In this document: positions 25,013 through 33,552 of the stretch, piece by piece
Position numbering within the stretch: position 1 is the stretch's first letter
Layout: each line of letters starts with the position of its first letter
Source of the DNA: Stenotrophomonas raiganjensis (SeqCode)
GTDB lineage: Bacteria > Pseudomonadota > Gammaproteobacteria > Xanthomonadales > Xanthomonadaceae
Direction of reading: 5' to 3'
Assembly: GCF_030658505.1 (NCBI RefSeq)
Contig: NZ_JAUTXR010000182.1
Coordinates: 1 to 40,364, forward strand
Length of the DNA: 40,364 bases
Translations under genes and position numbers: made by a program
Notes under the pieces: model-generated
Seen by the model: the letters and a program-made list of their open reading frames with translations, nothing else
Database searches by the model: none
Told to the model about the DNA's origin: nothing

Positions 25013-27124
25013 ATGTCCAAGCTGCGCCGTCCCACCCTGGCACTGGCCATCGTTGCCAGCCTGTCCCTGGCTGCCTGCGACCGTCCGGCCGATCAGGCCG
25101 CTGGCACCGCCAAGCCCGCCGAGACTGCACCCGCTGCGGCCAAGCCGATGCTGGGCAGTTTCGGCTTCGATGCCAGCGGCATGGACCGCAGCATCGCCGC
25201 CGGCGATGACTTCTTCGGCTTCGCCAACGGCACCTGGGTGAAGAACACCGAGATTCCGGCCGACCGTTCGCGCTTCGGCAGCTTCAATGTCATCGCCGAG
25301 AAGACCCTGGCCGACACCCGCGCCATCCTCGAAGGTGCCGCCGGCAACGCCCAGGCCAGCGGTGACGACAAGCTGATCGGCGACTACTACGCCGCCTACA
25401 TGGACGAAGCCGGCATCGAGCAGCACGGCATCGCGCCGGTGCAGCCGCAGCTGAAGGCGATCGAAACCATCGCCGACAAGGCAGGCCTGGCCCGCGCCCT
25501 CGGTGGCGAGATGCGCGCCGACGTCGACCTGCTCAACGCCACCAACTTCTATACCGACCGCCTGTTCGGCCTGTGGGTGTCGGTGGACATGCTGCAACCG
25601 GACCGGACCGCGCCCTACCTGGTGCAGGGCGGCCTGGGCATGCCGGACCGTGACTTCTACCTGGGCGGCGGCCGCATGGCCGAGCTGCGCAAGCAGTACC
25701 AGGCCTACATCGCGCAGATGCTGCAGCTGGCCGGCGTTGCCGATCCGGCCGGCAAGGCGCAGCGGATCCTCGCGCTGGAGACGAAGATCGCCCAGGCGCA
25801 TGCCACCCAGGAAGAAACCAACGACGTGACCAAGGGCGCCAACCCCTGGACCCAGGCCGATTTCAATGCCAAGGCACCGGGCATGGACTGGAACGCCTTC
25901 CTCGATGCGGCTGCGCTGGGCAACCAGCAGGACTTCATCGTGTGGCAGCCCAAGGCCGTGGCCGGCCTGTCGAAGCTGGTCGCCACCGAACCGCTGGACG
26001 CCTGGAAGGACTACCTGGCCTTCCACGCACTGGACCGTGCCGCCGCCTACCTGCCGAAGAAGTTCGCCGATGCCCGCTTCGCCTTCCACGGCACCGCGCT
26101 GAGCGGCACGCCGCAGCAGAGCGACCGCTGGAAGCGCGCCGTGGATGATGCCAACCATGCCGTCGGCGAAGCCATCGGCAAGCGCTACGTCGAGAAGCAC
26201 TTCGACGCCAGGACCAAGGAGCGCGCGGACGAGATGGCGAAGAACATCATCGCCGCCTTCGCCAAGCGCATCGACGCGCTGTCGTGGATGTCGCCGCAGA
26301 CCAAGGCGCATGCCAAGGCCAAGGTCACCGGCCTGACCGTGGGTATGGGCTACCCGGAGAAGTGGCGCGACTACAGCGGCCTTGAGATCCGCCGTGATGA
26401 CCCACTGGGCAATGCGCAGCGTGCCGAGCTGTTCGAGTACCAGCGCAACATTGCCAAGCTGGGCAAGCCGGTCGACCACAGCGAGTGGGCGATGCTGCCG
26501 CAGACCATCAATGCGATGAACGTGCCGCTGGAAAACCGTCTGGTGTTCCCGGCCGCGATCCTGCAGCCGCCGTTCTTCGACGGTGCCGCCGACGACGCGG
26601 TGAACTACGGTGCGATCGGCGCGGTGATCGGCCACGAGATCAGCCACGGTTTCGACAACGCCGGTGCGCTGTTCGATGAAACCGGCAAACTGCACAACTG
26701 GTGGACCGCCGAGGACCTGAAGCAGTTCAACGCCGCCGGTGATGCGCTGGCCGCGCAGTTCAGCAGCTATGAGCCATTCCCCGGCGTGCACGTGAACGGC
26801 AAGCTGACCCTGGGCGAGAACATCGCCGACGTAGCCGGCCTGGGCACCGCCTACGATGCTTACCAGCTGTCGCTGCAGGGCAAGCCTGGCCAGACCCTGG
26901 AAGGCTTCACCCCGGACCAGCGTTTCTTCCTCGGCTTCGCCCAGGCATGGCGCAGCAAGAGCCGCGAGCAGGCGCTGCGCAACTCGCTGCTGACCGACGT
27001 GCATGCACCGGGCCAGTTCCGCGCACTCACCGTGCGCAACATCGACGCGTGGTACCCGGCGTTCGAAGTGAAGGAAGGCCAGAAGCTGTACCTGGCCCCG
27101 GACAAGCGGGTCAAGGTGTGGTGA
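25013..27124 (+). CDS. pepO: M13 family zinc metallopeptidase lipoprotein (PepO/neprilysin-like)
   Basis: A 703-residue endopeptidase of the neprilysin family that cleaves short peptides. It has a lipoprotein signal peptide ending in SLAAC with the acylated Cys22, so it is membrane-anchored and probably faces the periplasm. The zinc motif is HEISH (His541 to His545) within VIGHEISHGFDNAGALFD. The third ligand, Glu602, is in ENIADVAGL. The substrate-binding NAMNVPLENRLVFPAAIL and the C-terminal Trp are typical. The start is ATG 25013 with AGAGAAG upstream. It stands alone in its transcription unit. Confidence 0.96.
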   Translation: MSKLRRPTLALAIVASLSLAACDRPADQAAGTAKPAETAPAAAKPMLGSFGFDASGMDRSIAAGDDFFGFANGTWVKNTEIPADRSRFGSFNVIAEKTLADTRAILEGAAGNAQASGDDKLIGDYYAAYMDEAGIEQHGIAPVQPQLKAIETIADKAGLARALGGEMRADVDLLNATNFYTDRLFGLWVSVDMLQPDRTAPYLVQGGLGMPDRDFYLGGGRMAELRKQYQAYIAQMLQLAGVADPAGKAQRILALETKIAQAHATQEETNDVTKGANPWTQADFNAKAPGMDWNAFLDAAALGNQQDFIVWQPKAVAGLSKLVATEPLDAWKDYLAFHALDRAAAYLPKKFADARFAFHGTALSGTPQQSDRWKRAVDDANHAVGEAIGKRYVEKHFDARTKERADEMAKNIIAAFAKRIDALSWMSPQTKAHAKAKVTGLTVGMGYPEKWRDYSGLEIRRDDPLGNAQRAELFEYQRNIAKLGKPVDHSEWAMLPQTINAMNVPLENRLVFPAAILQPPFFDGAADDAVNYGAIGAVIGHEISHGFDNAGALFDETGKLHNWWTAEDLKQFNAAGDALAAQFSSYEPFPGVHVNGKLTLGENIADVAGLGTAYDAYQLSLQGKPGQTLEGFTPDQRFFLGFAQAWRSKSREQALRNSLLTDVHAPGQFRALTVRNIDAWYPAFEVKEGQKLYLAPDKRVKVW

Positions 27125-27209
27125 TGTAACCGGAACGGGCACCGCAAGGCGCCCGTTCCACGTCCCGGCAGCGGCCGACCCGATCTGGCGCATGCCTCGC
27201 CCTGGCAGC

Positions 27210-27265
27210 TGCCGACCCTGGTCGGCACATGCCCCGCTCCGGTGGGTGCCGACCTTGGTCGGCAC
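27210..27265. repeat. Two SMAG-like hairpins after pepO
   Basis: TGCCGACC-CT-GGTCGGCA (27210-27227) and GTGCCGACC-TT-GGTCGGCAC (27246-27265) are perfect stems between the convergent pepO and MFS genes. They may terminate both transcripts. Confidence 0.65.
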
Positions 27266-27293
27266 TGGGTGGGAATCCACCCACGACCTGGAT

Positions 27294-28466
27294 CTACCTG
27301 CGGGTGGTGGCAATCATCAGCAGCGCGCTCGCCGCCAACACAGCAGCGGCCCACAGGTTGGCGTGCAGCCCGATGCCATCCAGCAGGCGGCCACCGCCCC
27401 ACGCGCCCGTGGCGATGCCGATGTTGAACACCGCCACATACAGCGCGGTAGCGATCTCCACCGCCTGCGGCGCCGCCTTCATCATCCAGCTCATCAGGCC
27501 CACCGATACGCCGCCATAGGCCAGGCCCCACAGCAGCAGCACCGCAATGCCACCGACCATGCTGCCGCCCAGCCACAGGAACAGCAGCGGCGTCAGCAGC
27601 AGGCCCGATGCGATCGCCAGCACAGTGCCGCGTGGATGCGCTGCAGCCAGCGGCCCGGCGATGAAGTTGCCGGCAATGCCGGCCAGGCCATAGGCAAACA
27701 GCAGCGCACCGATCCACGACGCCTCCACGCCCGATACGATCGTCAGCAACGGCCGCACATAGGTGAACGCGACGAAGTGCCCTGCGACCAGCAGCAGGGT
27801 CAGCCAGAGTCCTTGCTGCAGGCCGCGATGCCCCAGCTGCTGCACGAACCGCATCGCCCGCATCGACGTGGTGACCGGCAACGCCGGCACCACGCGCAGA
27901 TGCAGCAGCATCACCGCCGCACTGAACAGCGCCATCGCCGCGAACGCGCAGCGCCAGCCCAGTGCATCGCCGATCTGCGCGCCCAGCGGCACGCCCAGTA
28001 CCGAGGCGGCAGCCACGCCGCCGAAGATGAGCGAGGTGGCCAGACCAACGCGGTGTGACGGCACCAGGCGCGCGGCCAGCCCACCGGCGATGGCCCAGAT
28101 GCCGCCCATGCAGAACCCCACCAGTACGCGTGCCGCCAGCAGCCAGCCGATGCCCGGTGCCAGCGCGGAGGCGATGTTGGCGACCAGCAGCAGGCCCAGC
28201 AGCGTACACAGGATGCGGCGCCGATCGATGCCACCGGCCGCGATCACCACCACCGGCGCGAACAGTGCGGCCAGCAGGGCCGGCAGCGAGATCATCAGGC
28301 CGGCGCTGCCGGTGGAGGCACCGAGGCTTTCGGCAATCGGAGTCAGCAGGCCAACCGGGAGCATCTCGGTGGTCACTACCGAGAACGTGGCGAGGCCGAC
28401 GGCGGCGACCGCCCACCACGGGTGGCCGGTAACAGGCGCGCTGTGCGCGGGCGAAGAGGCACTCAC
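27294..28466 (-). CDS. MFS transporter, DHA1 family (second of a coupled pair)
   Basis: A 390-residue major facilitator with twelve predicted membrane helices. It resembles the AraJ/YdhP/sugar-efflux group of drug:proton antiporters: FSVVTTEMLPVGLLTPIAES in helix 1, then GGIDRRRILCTLLGLLL as the loop 2-3 motif, and ARVLVGFCMGGIWAIAGGLA in helix 4. GTG 28466 overlaps the TGA of the upstream transporter gene (GTGA), so translation is coupled; TTG 28487 is an alternative. It is probably an exporter under the TetR gene at 29811. Confidence 0.88.
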   Translation of the reverse strand: MSASSPAHSAPVTGHPWWAVAAVGLATFSVVTTEMLPVGLLTPIAESLGASTGSAGLMISLPALLAALFAPVVVIAAGGIDRRRILCTLLGLLLVANIASALAPGIGWLLAARVLVGFCMGGIWAIAGGLAARLVPSHRVGLATSLIFGGVAAASVLGVPLGAQIGDALGWRCAFAAMALFSAAVMLLHLRVVPALPVTTSMRAMRFVQQLGHRGLQQGLWLTLLLVAGHFVAFTYVRPLLTIVSGVEASWIGALLFAYGLAGIAGNFIAGPLAAAHPRGTVLAIASGLLLTPLLFLWLGGSMVGGIAVLLLWGLAYGGVSVGLMSWMMKAAPQAVEIATALYVAVFNIGIATGAWGGGRLLDGIGLHANLWAAAVLAASALLMIATTRR

Positions 28467-29677
28467 GGGGCGATGGCTCCAGGGCAAGTGGATGCAGCAG
28501 CGCCGCGCAGCGCGCGTTGTGCCAGCAGTGCGGACAGCAGCACGCCGCCGCCCGCCACCAGTGCAACGACAAAACCGCTGCGTACGCCTCCGGCATCAAC
28601 ACGCCACCCGGACAGTGCCGCGCCCAGCGCCACGCCGATGTTCAATCCGGCCAGCAACCAGGTCATGCCCTCGGTCAGGCGCGAATCGGGCACGCGCTGT
28701 TCGACCAGCGACATCGCCACGATCATCGTCGGCGCGAAGAACAGCCCGGCCAGCAGCACCGCCACGGCCAGCGCCGGCAGGCTGCCGACCCACGGCAGCG
28801 GCAGCGTGGTCAGCGCGGTTGCTGCTGCGCCCAGCAGCAACAGGCGTTGCAGCGGCACCTGCAGCTTCAGCGCGCCGAACAACAGGCCTGCCGCACAACT
28901 GCCCAGCGCATAGGCCGACAGCACCGCGCTGGCGGCGAGAGGCTGCCCCCGCTGTTCGGCAAAGGCCACGCTGGTGATGTCGACGGTGCCGACAATCACG
29001 CCCATCGCCAGCATCAGCAACGCCAGCAGCCGGATCTCCGCGTAGCGCAACAGCGAGCGCGTGGGTGCAGGGCCTTCGCTGTGCTGCTGCGGAGGCTCGG
29101 TGCCACGCTGCAGGACCAGCGCGGCCACGCCGACCACCAGCAGCAGGGCCGCCACCAGCACGCCGGCCTGCGGCCACGCCAGCACCGACAACCCGACCGA
29201 CAGCGGCGGTCCGGCGATGAAGGTCACCTCGTCGAACACGGTTTCCAGCGAATACGCGGTCTGCAGCTGCGGGCGGCCGCGATGGATCGCGGTCCAGCGC
29301 GCGCGCACCATCGCCGACACGCTGGGCATGCAGCCGGCCAGCATCGCCGCAGTGAAAAGCGTCCAGTCCGGCGCGGCCAGCAGCGTGCACGCGAGCAGCA
29401 ACAGCAGCCCGGCCGCACTGGCCGCCGTGGCCCAAGGCAGCACCCTGCCCTGCCCGTAGCGATCCACCCAGCGTGACACCTGCGGCGACAGCAGCGCGTA
29501 GGTCAGCACGAAGGTGGCCGACACGGCACCGGCCAGGGCATAGCTGCAGTGCAGCTGCGACAACAGGGTGATGATGCCGATGCCGGTCATCGGCAACGGC
29601 AGGCGTGCCAGCAGGCCTGCAAGGGCAAGGCCGGCGGTGCCGGGGGCGGCGAACAGGTCGCGGTAGGGCGTGGCCAT
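28463..29677 (-). CDS. MFS transporter (first of a coupled pair)
   Basis: A 404-residue major facilitator with about twelve hydrophobic segments. The two halves are joined by a hydrophilic loop around TEPPQQHSEGPAPTRSLLRY. The N-terminal half contains SPQVSRWVDRYGQGRVLPWA in the usual loop 2-3 position. The substrate is unknown. ATG 29677 follows GGAGA; an upstream frame to 29731 would run through an operator and was rejected. It is the first gene of a two-transporter operon facing a TetR repressor. Confidence 0.88.
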   Translation of the reverse strand: MATPYRDLFAAPGTAGLALAGLLARLPLPMTGIGIITLLSQLHCSYALAGAVSATFVLTYALLSPQVSRWVDRYGQGRVLPWATAASAAGLLLLLACTLLAAPDWTLFTAAMLAGCMPSVSAMVRARWTAIHRGRPQLQTAYSLETVFDEVTFIAGPPLSVGLSVLAWPQAGVLVAALLLVVGVAALVLQRGTEPPQQHSEGPAPTRSLLRYAEIRLLALLMLAMGVIVGTVDITSVAFAEQRGQPLAASAVLSAYALGSCAAGLLFGALKLQVPLQRLLLLGAAATALTTLPLPWVGSLPALAVAVLLAGLFFAPTMIVAMSLVEQRVPDSRLTEGMTWLLAGLNIGVALGAALSGWRVDAGGVRSGFVVALVAGGGVLLSALLAQRALRGAAASTCPGAIAP

Positions 29678-29728
29678 CAGGATCTCCAGGGCAGCGGCTT
29701 GCCTGGCGCACGCGGCGCCACGACAATA

Positions 29729-29774
29729 CATACAGAGCGTATGAATAAGAGGCTACATTCATACGCGCCGTATG
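29729..29774. promoter_or_regulatory. Twin TetR operators
   Basis: CATACAGAGCGTATG (29729-29743) and CATACGCGCCGTATG (29760-29774) are two 15-base palindromes with CATAC/GTATG half-sites. Their centres are 31 bases apart, about three helical turns. They lie between the divergent MFS and TetR starts. Two dimers on the same face would repress both directions. Coordinates could be off by one base. Confidence 0.7.
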
Positions 29775-29810
29775 TAAATAATCATGCACTGCGCATGGAA
29801 GGAGTTCCGG

Positions 29811-30398
29811 ATGGTCCGTCGCACCCGCGCCGAGATGGAAGAAACCCGCGCCAGCCTGCTGGCCACCGCCCGCCGCGTGTTCAGCGAGCACGGCTATGCC
29901 GCCACCTCGATGGACGACCTGACCGCCCAGGCCGGGCTGACCCGGGGGGCGCTGTACCACCACTTCGGCGACAAGAAGGGCCTGCTGGCGGCGGTGGTTG
30001 CCCAGCTCGATGCCGAGACCGACGTGCGCCTGCAGGCGATCAGCGATACCGCCGACGAGGCCTGGGACGGCTTTGTGCAGCGTTGCCGCGCGTACCTGGA
30101 GATGGCGCTGGAACCGGAGATCCAGCGCATCGTGCTGCGTGACGCGCGCGCGGTGCTGGGCGGCGCTTCCCCGGAATCGCAGCGTCACTGCGTGCACTCG
30201 ATGCAGCGCCTGATCGAACAGTTGATCGCGCAGGGGGTGGTGGTGCCGGCGGATGCGCAGGCACTGGCATCACTGATCTACGGCAGCCTGGCTGAAGCCG
30301 CGTTCTGGATCGCCGAGGGCGAGGAAGGTGACGCGCGCCTGCGGCAGGCGACGGCGGCATTGGAACTGCTGTTGCGTGGGTTGAAGTCGGCCGGGTAG
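29811..30398 (+). CDS. TetR/AcrR family transcriptional repressor
   Basis: A 195-residue regulator. The N-terminal helix-turn-helix (residues 10-56) reads ARRVFSEHGYAATSMDDL, then TAQAGLTRGALYHHFGDKKG, typical of TetR proteins. The C-terminal ligand-binding domain is all helical, with LRDARAVLGGAS and LASLIYGSLAEAAFWIAEG. ATG 29811 has a GGAAGGAG site; an in-frame ATG at 29784 has none. It is divergent from the two MFS genes and the twin palindromes, so it probably represses both itself and the exporters until a ligand binds. Its TAG stop lies in the GTAG head of a repeat. Confidence 0.92.
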   Translation: MVRRTRAEMEETRASLLATARRVFSEHGYAATSMDDLTAQAGLTRGALYHHFGDKKGLLAAVVAQLDAETDVRLQAISDTADEAWDGFVQRCRAYLEMALEPEIQRIVLRDARAVLGGASPESQRHCVHSMQRLIEQLIAQGVVVPADAQALASLIYGSLAEAAFWIAEGEEGDARLRQATAALELLLRGLKSAG

Positions 30399-30426
30399 CG
30401 CCCATCCACGCAGGGCGTGGCTCTAC
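30395..30426. repeat. SMAG-like element overlapping the TetR stop codon
   Basis: GTAG (30395-30398) provides the TAG stop. The hairpin CCACGC-AGG-GCGTGG follows, and CTAC closes the element at 30423-30426. A degenerate GCCGACC-type copy follows to about 30515, before the convergent oxygenase gene. Confidence 0.65.
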
Positions 30427-30509
30427 TGCGGAATCCGCTCTGGCAGCTGCCGACCCTGGTTGGCGCTTCCGCAGCACCGGGCGGACCGCGTGCAGACCAA
30501 CGTCGGCAC

Positions 30510-31439
30510 CTACCAGGCAGTCGCGGGCCACTCGCGCAGGACACTCACCGGCACGCCCATGCGCGTGCAGGCGCGGCTGGCCAGCCCATCGGGCAGCGCG
30601 CGCCGGAACAGCGGCGCCATGCCCTGCATCAGCTTCGCCGAGGCCGCGGCCTGCGCACGCTGGCGCGCATTGCGTTCAAGCATGCCCTCGGCCCACTCCG
30701 GCAGCAGCGCTGCGCCCGCGCCAAGGAACACCTCGCGCGACAGCCCCGGCACCGGTACCGGCAGGCGCACGCCGGACAACACCTCCAGCACTTCACGCGA
30801 GCGCTCGTCCACACGCAGCTCCGGTTGCCGCGCGCAGAAGTACGCTGCCACCTCGGCTTCACTGCGCGGCACATCCACCGCACCCAGTGCCTCTGCCACG
30901 CGGCGGTACTCGTCGTAGTAGCGGTCGGCGATGTGCGCCGGCACCTCGCGCCCATAGCGGCGGAAACCCTGCAGGAAACCGAAGGCTTCGGTCACGTGCA
31001 CCCAGGTCAGCAGCTGCGGATCATCGGCGGCATACGGCTCGCCCTGGGCGGTCTGGCCGCGGATCCGGGCGTGGATGCGGCGCACCTTGGCCACCAGTGC
31101 TTCCACCTCGTCGGTGGGCGCATAACTGGTCCCGGCAACGAAGGCGGTGGTGCGGCGCAACCGCCCCACCAGGTCCTGGCGGAAATTGGAGTGGTCGTAG
31201 ACCCCCGCCAGCGCGCGTGGATGCAGGGTCTGCAGCATCAGCGCACACAGGCCGCCGGCGAGCATCGAGGGGAATTCAGCGTGCAGCCGCCAGGTGACGC
31301 TGTCCGGCCCGAACCAGCCCGGGTCGCCGCACGGGTGGTCGTAATCGATGCCGCTCTGGCCACGGGGGAAGGCCTCCAGGACCCAGCGCCGGATCGGCGC
31401 GGTCACGGGGCGGGAGAGTCGCTGCAGCAGGGCCGGCAT
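30510..31439 (-). CDS. MpaB-type oxygenase (DUF2236) family protein
   Basis: A 309-residue protein of the DUF2236 family, which includes heme-dependent latex-clearing protein and MpaB-like oxygenases. The core WFGPDSVTWRLHAEFPSMLA is followed by LQTLHPRALAGVYDHSNF and the LLTWVHVTEAFGFLQGF helix, which hold the conserved His and Arg residues of the family. No signal peptide or membrane helix is seen. The substrate is unknown. ATG 31439 was chosen over the adjacent GTG. No same-strand partner is close, so it is probably a single-gene unit. Confidence 0.82.
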   Translation of the reverse strand: MPALLQRLSRPVTAPIRRWVLEAFPRGQSGIDYDHPCGDPGWFGPDSVTWRLHAEFPSMLAGGLCALMLQTLHPRALAGVYDHSNFRQDLVGRLRRTTAFVAGTSYAPTDEVEALVAKVRRIHARIRGQTAQGEPYAADDPQLLTWVHVTEAFGFLQGFRRYGREVPAHIADRYYDEYRRVAEALGAVDVPRSEAEVAAYFCARQPELRVDERSREVLEVLSGVRLPVPVPGLSREVFLGAGAALLPEWAEGMLERNARQRAQAAASAKLMQGMAPLFRRALPDGLASRACTRMGVPVSVLREWPATAW

Positions 31440-31562
31440 CACAGATCCAGGAATGGCGGAAGAACAGTCGCATCTTGCGCGGTCGGCCCCGATTCTCGGC
31501 GATCACGACGCCGACGGCGAGTCCGCGCACTCAGCGACGGTTTCATGTGCGGCTGCAGCACA

Positions 31563-31595
31563 TTTCACCCTGCGACATCCTGTCGCAGGGTGAAA
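31563..31595. promoter_or_regulatory. Perfect 15-bp inverted repeat (3-base loop)
   Basis: TTTCACCCTGCGACA (31563-31577) and its exact reverse complement (31581-31595) flank TCC. It is AT/GC mixed, unlike the GC-only repeats elsewhere, and occurs once in the window. It could be an operator for either divergent gene or a transcribed hairpin. No T-run follows, so a simple terminator is unlikely. Confidence 0.55.
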
Positions 31596-31665
31596 CGGCA
31601 ATGACGCACCGCACCAAACTTCACTCATTCAGACGAAACCCTTACCCCGCATGGCGTTGCGCCCA

Positions 31666-31693
31666 TTGCACGGCTCGCTGGAAGTGCTAGAAC
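31666..31693 (+). promoter_or_regulatory. Predicted promoter of the 204-aa membrane protein gene
   Basis: TTGCAC (31666-31671) and TAGAAC (31688-31693) are 16 bases apart, with TG two bases before the -10 (extended -10). The leader would be about 48 bases and includes the AAGGAG ribosome site. Confidence 0.35.
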
Positions 31694-31748
31694 TGAACCC
31701 GCCACACCGCCCAATGCTGATCGACGCACGTTCCACAAGGAGCCAGCC

Positions 31749-32363
31749 ATGATTGCTTTGTTCAAGGGTTTGGGAATTCTGCTTCGCGACAACGAGCTCT
31801 ACAGCAGCCCGTTCGACAAACAGGTTGCGCATTGGCGCAATCTCAGCGAGCAGCAGATCCGCGATGAAGTGGCGGTGCTGGCCCAGGCCAAGTGCCAATG
31901 GCTGATCGCCTCGATCGTCGGCTGGCAGGCAGCCTCGTTGCTGATTCTGGGGCTGATCGCCAACTACCTGTGGCGCGACGATTTCCATATTACGTTCACC
32001 CGCGTGGTAGTCGTGTTCGGCTCGTGGGTCTCGATCCTGTTCGTGATCTGGTTCATGGCCAACATGTTCGATCAGCAGGCCGGCTTCGAGCGCTGGATGA
32101 AAGCGTTCAACAGCCGCGCACGCATCAGTTCCAAGGCCGACAGCGTCGAGCATGTGGCCGAAGCGCTGGACCTGGCCGAGCACTACCCGGAAGTGCTGGA
32201 CTACAAGCAGGCGGTCACCGCCAGGCGCGAGCTGCGCCACGAGGACATCCGCATCATGACCGAGATCGGGCGCATGAAGCAGCACTCCGAACTGGTCGGG
32301 CGCCTCAACCATGTGGGCGAGAACGAGCACCACCACGACCTGACGCTGCAGCCTGCCTACTGA
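31749..32363 (+). CDS. Membrane protein of unknown function (204 aa)
   Basis: A 204-residue protein with two central membrane helices (about 54-75, WLIASIVGWQAASLLILGLI, and about 85-110, VVVVFGSWVSILFVIWFMA). They are flanked by cytoplasmic-looking charged regions. The C-terminal half is helical and charged, with EHVAEALDLAEHYPEVLDYK and a His-rich end (HHH). A strong AAGGAG site precedes ATG 31749. I recognise no family. It has its own predicted promoter and an unusual palindrome upstream, suggesting dedicated regulation. Confidence 0.75.
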   Translation: MIALFKGLGILLRDNELYSSPFDKQVAHWRNLSEQQIRDEVAVLAQAKCQWLIASIVGWQAASLLILGLIANYLWRDDFHITFTRVVVVFGSWVSILFVIWFMANMFDQQAGFERWMKAFNSRARISSKADSVEHVAEALDLAEHYPEVLDYKQAVTARRELRHEDIRIMTEIGRMKQHSELVGRLNHVGENEHHHDLTLQPAY

Positions 32364-32388
32364 CCCTTCAGGGAAGCGGGGGGACCCA

Positions 32389-32420
32389 CAATGCCACCGT
32401 GATCACTCGCGGTGGCATTG
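32389..32420. terminator. Terminator-like hairpin overlapping the lipoprotein stop
   Basis: CAATGCCACCG (32389-32399) and CGGTGGCATTG (32410-32420) form a perfect 11-bp stem with a 10-base loop. The lipoprotein gene ends inside this hairpin (stop at 32403-32405). It lies between two convergent genes and can serve both. Confidence 0.6.
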
Positions 32421-32747
32421 TTCCATCGGGTCCTGGCTGACGCACTGGCGGAAGCCGTCGGGTAGCCCACGCATGGCCTCGGTCTTGCCTGCTGCAACGG
32501 CGAACCGGCGCAGCGGCGGTGTGGTGCACGCGGCATCGGAGCTGCACGCTGGGTCCAGCACCAGGTAATGGCAGTGGCCACTGCTGCTGGCAATGCACTG
32601 GAAGCGCGCCTCGCCATCGACCACCGTACTCTTGCTGTACAGCGTGTCCACGCCGTTGGCATGGGTGCGGGTGATCGAGGTGTTGCGGGATTTTTCGCAG
32701 CCGGCCAGTGCCAGCACGGCCACGCACGCAATCAGCAGACGGGACAT
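32403..32747 (-). CDS. Small lipoprotein of unknown function (114 aa)
   Basis: A short lipoprotein with the signal peptide MSRLLIACVAVLALAGC; the lipobox Cys is residue 17. The mature part has several Cys (FQCIASSSGHCHYLVLDPAC, then AACTTPP and a final EQCHRE), likely forming disulfides in the periplasm. I chose ATG 32747 because GAGGA lies a proper distance upstream. ATG 32753, two codons earlier, would sit directly on that site. It is downstream of the LytTR operon region, 34 bases after its stop, and may be co-transcribed. No family recognised. Confidence 0.72.
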   Translation of the reverse strand: MSRLLIACVAVLALAGCEKSRNTSITRTHANGVDTLYSKSTVVDGEARFQCIASSSGHCHYLVLDPACSSDAACTTPPLRRFAVAAGKTEAMRGLPDGFRQCVSQDPMEQCHRE

Positions 32748-32781
32748 GTTCATTCCTCGGTGCAGGGGGATGCGGCTGCGG

Positions 32782-33552
32782 CTACATGCCGCGGAACAGG
32801 CTCATGAACGGCTGGCTGACCACCAGCGTCTCCGTCCGCCCGCGCAGGCGCAGCACACCGCGCCCGGTATCGTCGCGGCTGACTGCCGCCACCGCCTTCA
32901 TGTTGACGATGGTCGAGCGATGGATCTGGCGGAAGTGCTGCGGATCGAGCACTTCCAGCAGCTCGCGCAATGGCGTGCGCAGCAGGCTTTCGCCGCTGGC
33001 GGTGACCACGGTGGTGTACTTGTTGTCCGCGCGGAAGTACGCCACGTCTTCCAGCATGATCAGCTGCGTCTCGCGGCCGTTGCTGGCGGTGATCCAGGCC
33101 AGTGGCGGGCGCTCGGCTGCGCCCTGCGATGGGCCCAACCGCTGCAGCAGGCGCTCCAGCACGGCATCGTCCTGGCGCGTCGATGGCAGCCGCGACAGAA
33201 TGCGCTCGCGGGTGGCGAGCAGGCGCTCGTCGCTGACCGGCTTCAACAGGTAATCCATCGCGCCCTGCTCGAACGCATCGATGGCGTACTGGTCGTAGGC
33301 GGTGACGAACACTACCTGGGTGCGCGGGCTCAGCTCGGACAGCGAGCGTGCCACCTCGATGCCACTGATGCCAGGCATGCGGATATCGAGAAAGGCGATG
33401 TCCGGCTGCTTCTCGGCCAGCTGTTCAAGCGCGCTGGCACCATCCTCGCATTCGGCCACCAGCTTCAGTTCCGGCCACAGCCGGTCCAGCTGAGCGACCA
33501 GCGACTGCCGCAGCAGTTCTTCGTCTTCGGCAATCAGCGCTTCAAGCGGCAT
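32782..33552 (-). CDS. LytTR-family response regulator
   Basis: A 256-residue two-component regulator. The N-terminal receiver domain has the acidic pair in IAEDEE, phospho-acceptor Asp56 in FLDIRMPG, and the conserved Lys in YLLKPVS. From about residue 155 the LytTR DNA-binding domain follows, with AYFRADNKYTTVVTASGESL and RQIHRSTIVNMKAV. It overlaps the upstream kinase gene by 11 bases, so the two are coupled. It resembles the AlgR/LytR/YehT group. The regulated genes are not evident, but the following lipoprotein is a candidate. Confidence 0.93.
   Translation of the reverse strand: MPLEALIAEDEELLRQSLVAQLDRLWPELKLVAECEDGASALEQLAEKQPDIAFLDIRMPGISGIEVARSLSELSPRTQVVFVTAYDQYAIDAFEQGAMDYLLKPVSDERLLATRERILSRLPSTRQDDAVLERLLQRLGPSQGAAERPPLAWITASNGRETQLIMLEDVAYFRADNKYTTVVTASGESLLRTPLRELLEVLDPQHFRQIHRSTIVNMKAVAAVSRDDTGRGVLRLRGRTETLVVSQPFMSLFRGM

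Larger units (their letters stand above)
31443..31748. other. Divergent intergenic region with a perfect palindrome
   Basis: The 306 bases between the oxygenase and the 204-aa membrane protein hold no convincing gene. They contain the palindrome at 31563-31595 and a predicted promoter at 31666-31693. Confidence 0.5.

Noticed and set aside
21861..25241. Antisense frame of 1126 codons over the EAL gene
   Set aside because: Shadow of a real, motif-complete gene on the other strand; no motifs of its own.
24713..27313. Antisense frame of 866 codons over pepO
   Set aside because: Shadow of the M13 peptidase gene; no signal, domain or ribosome site.
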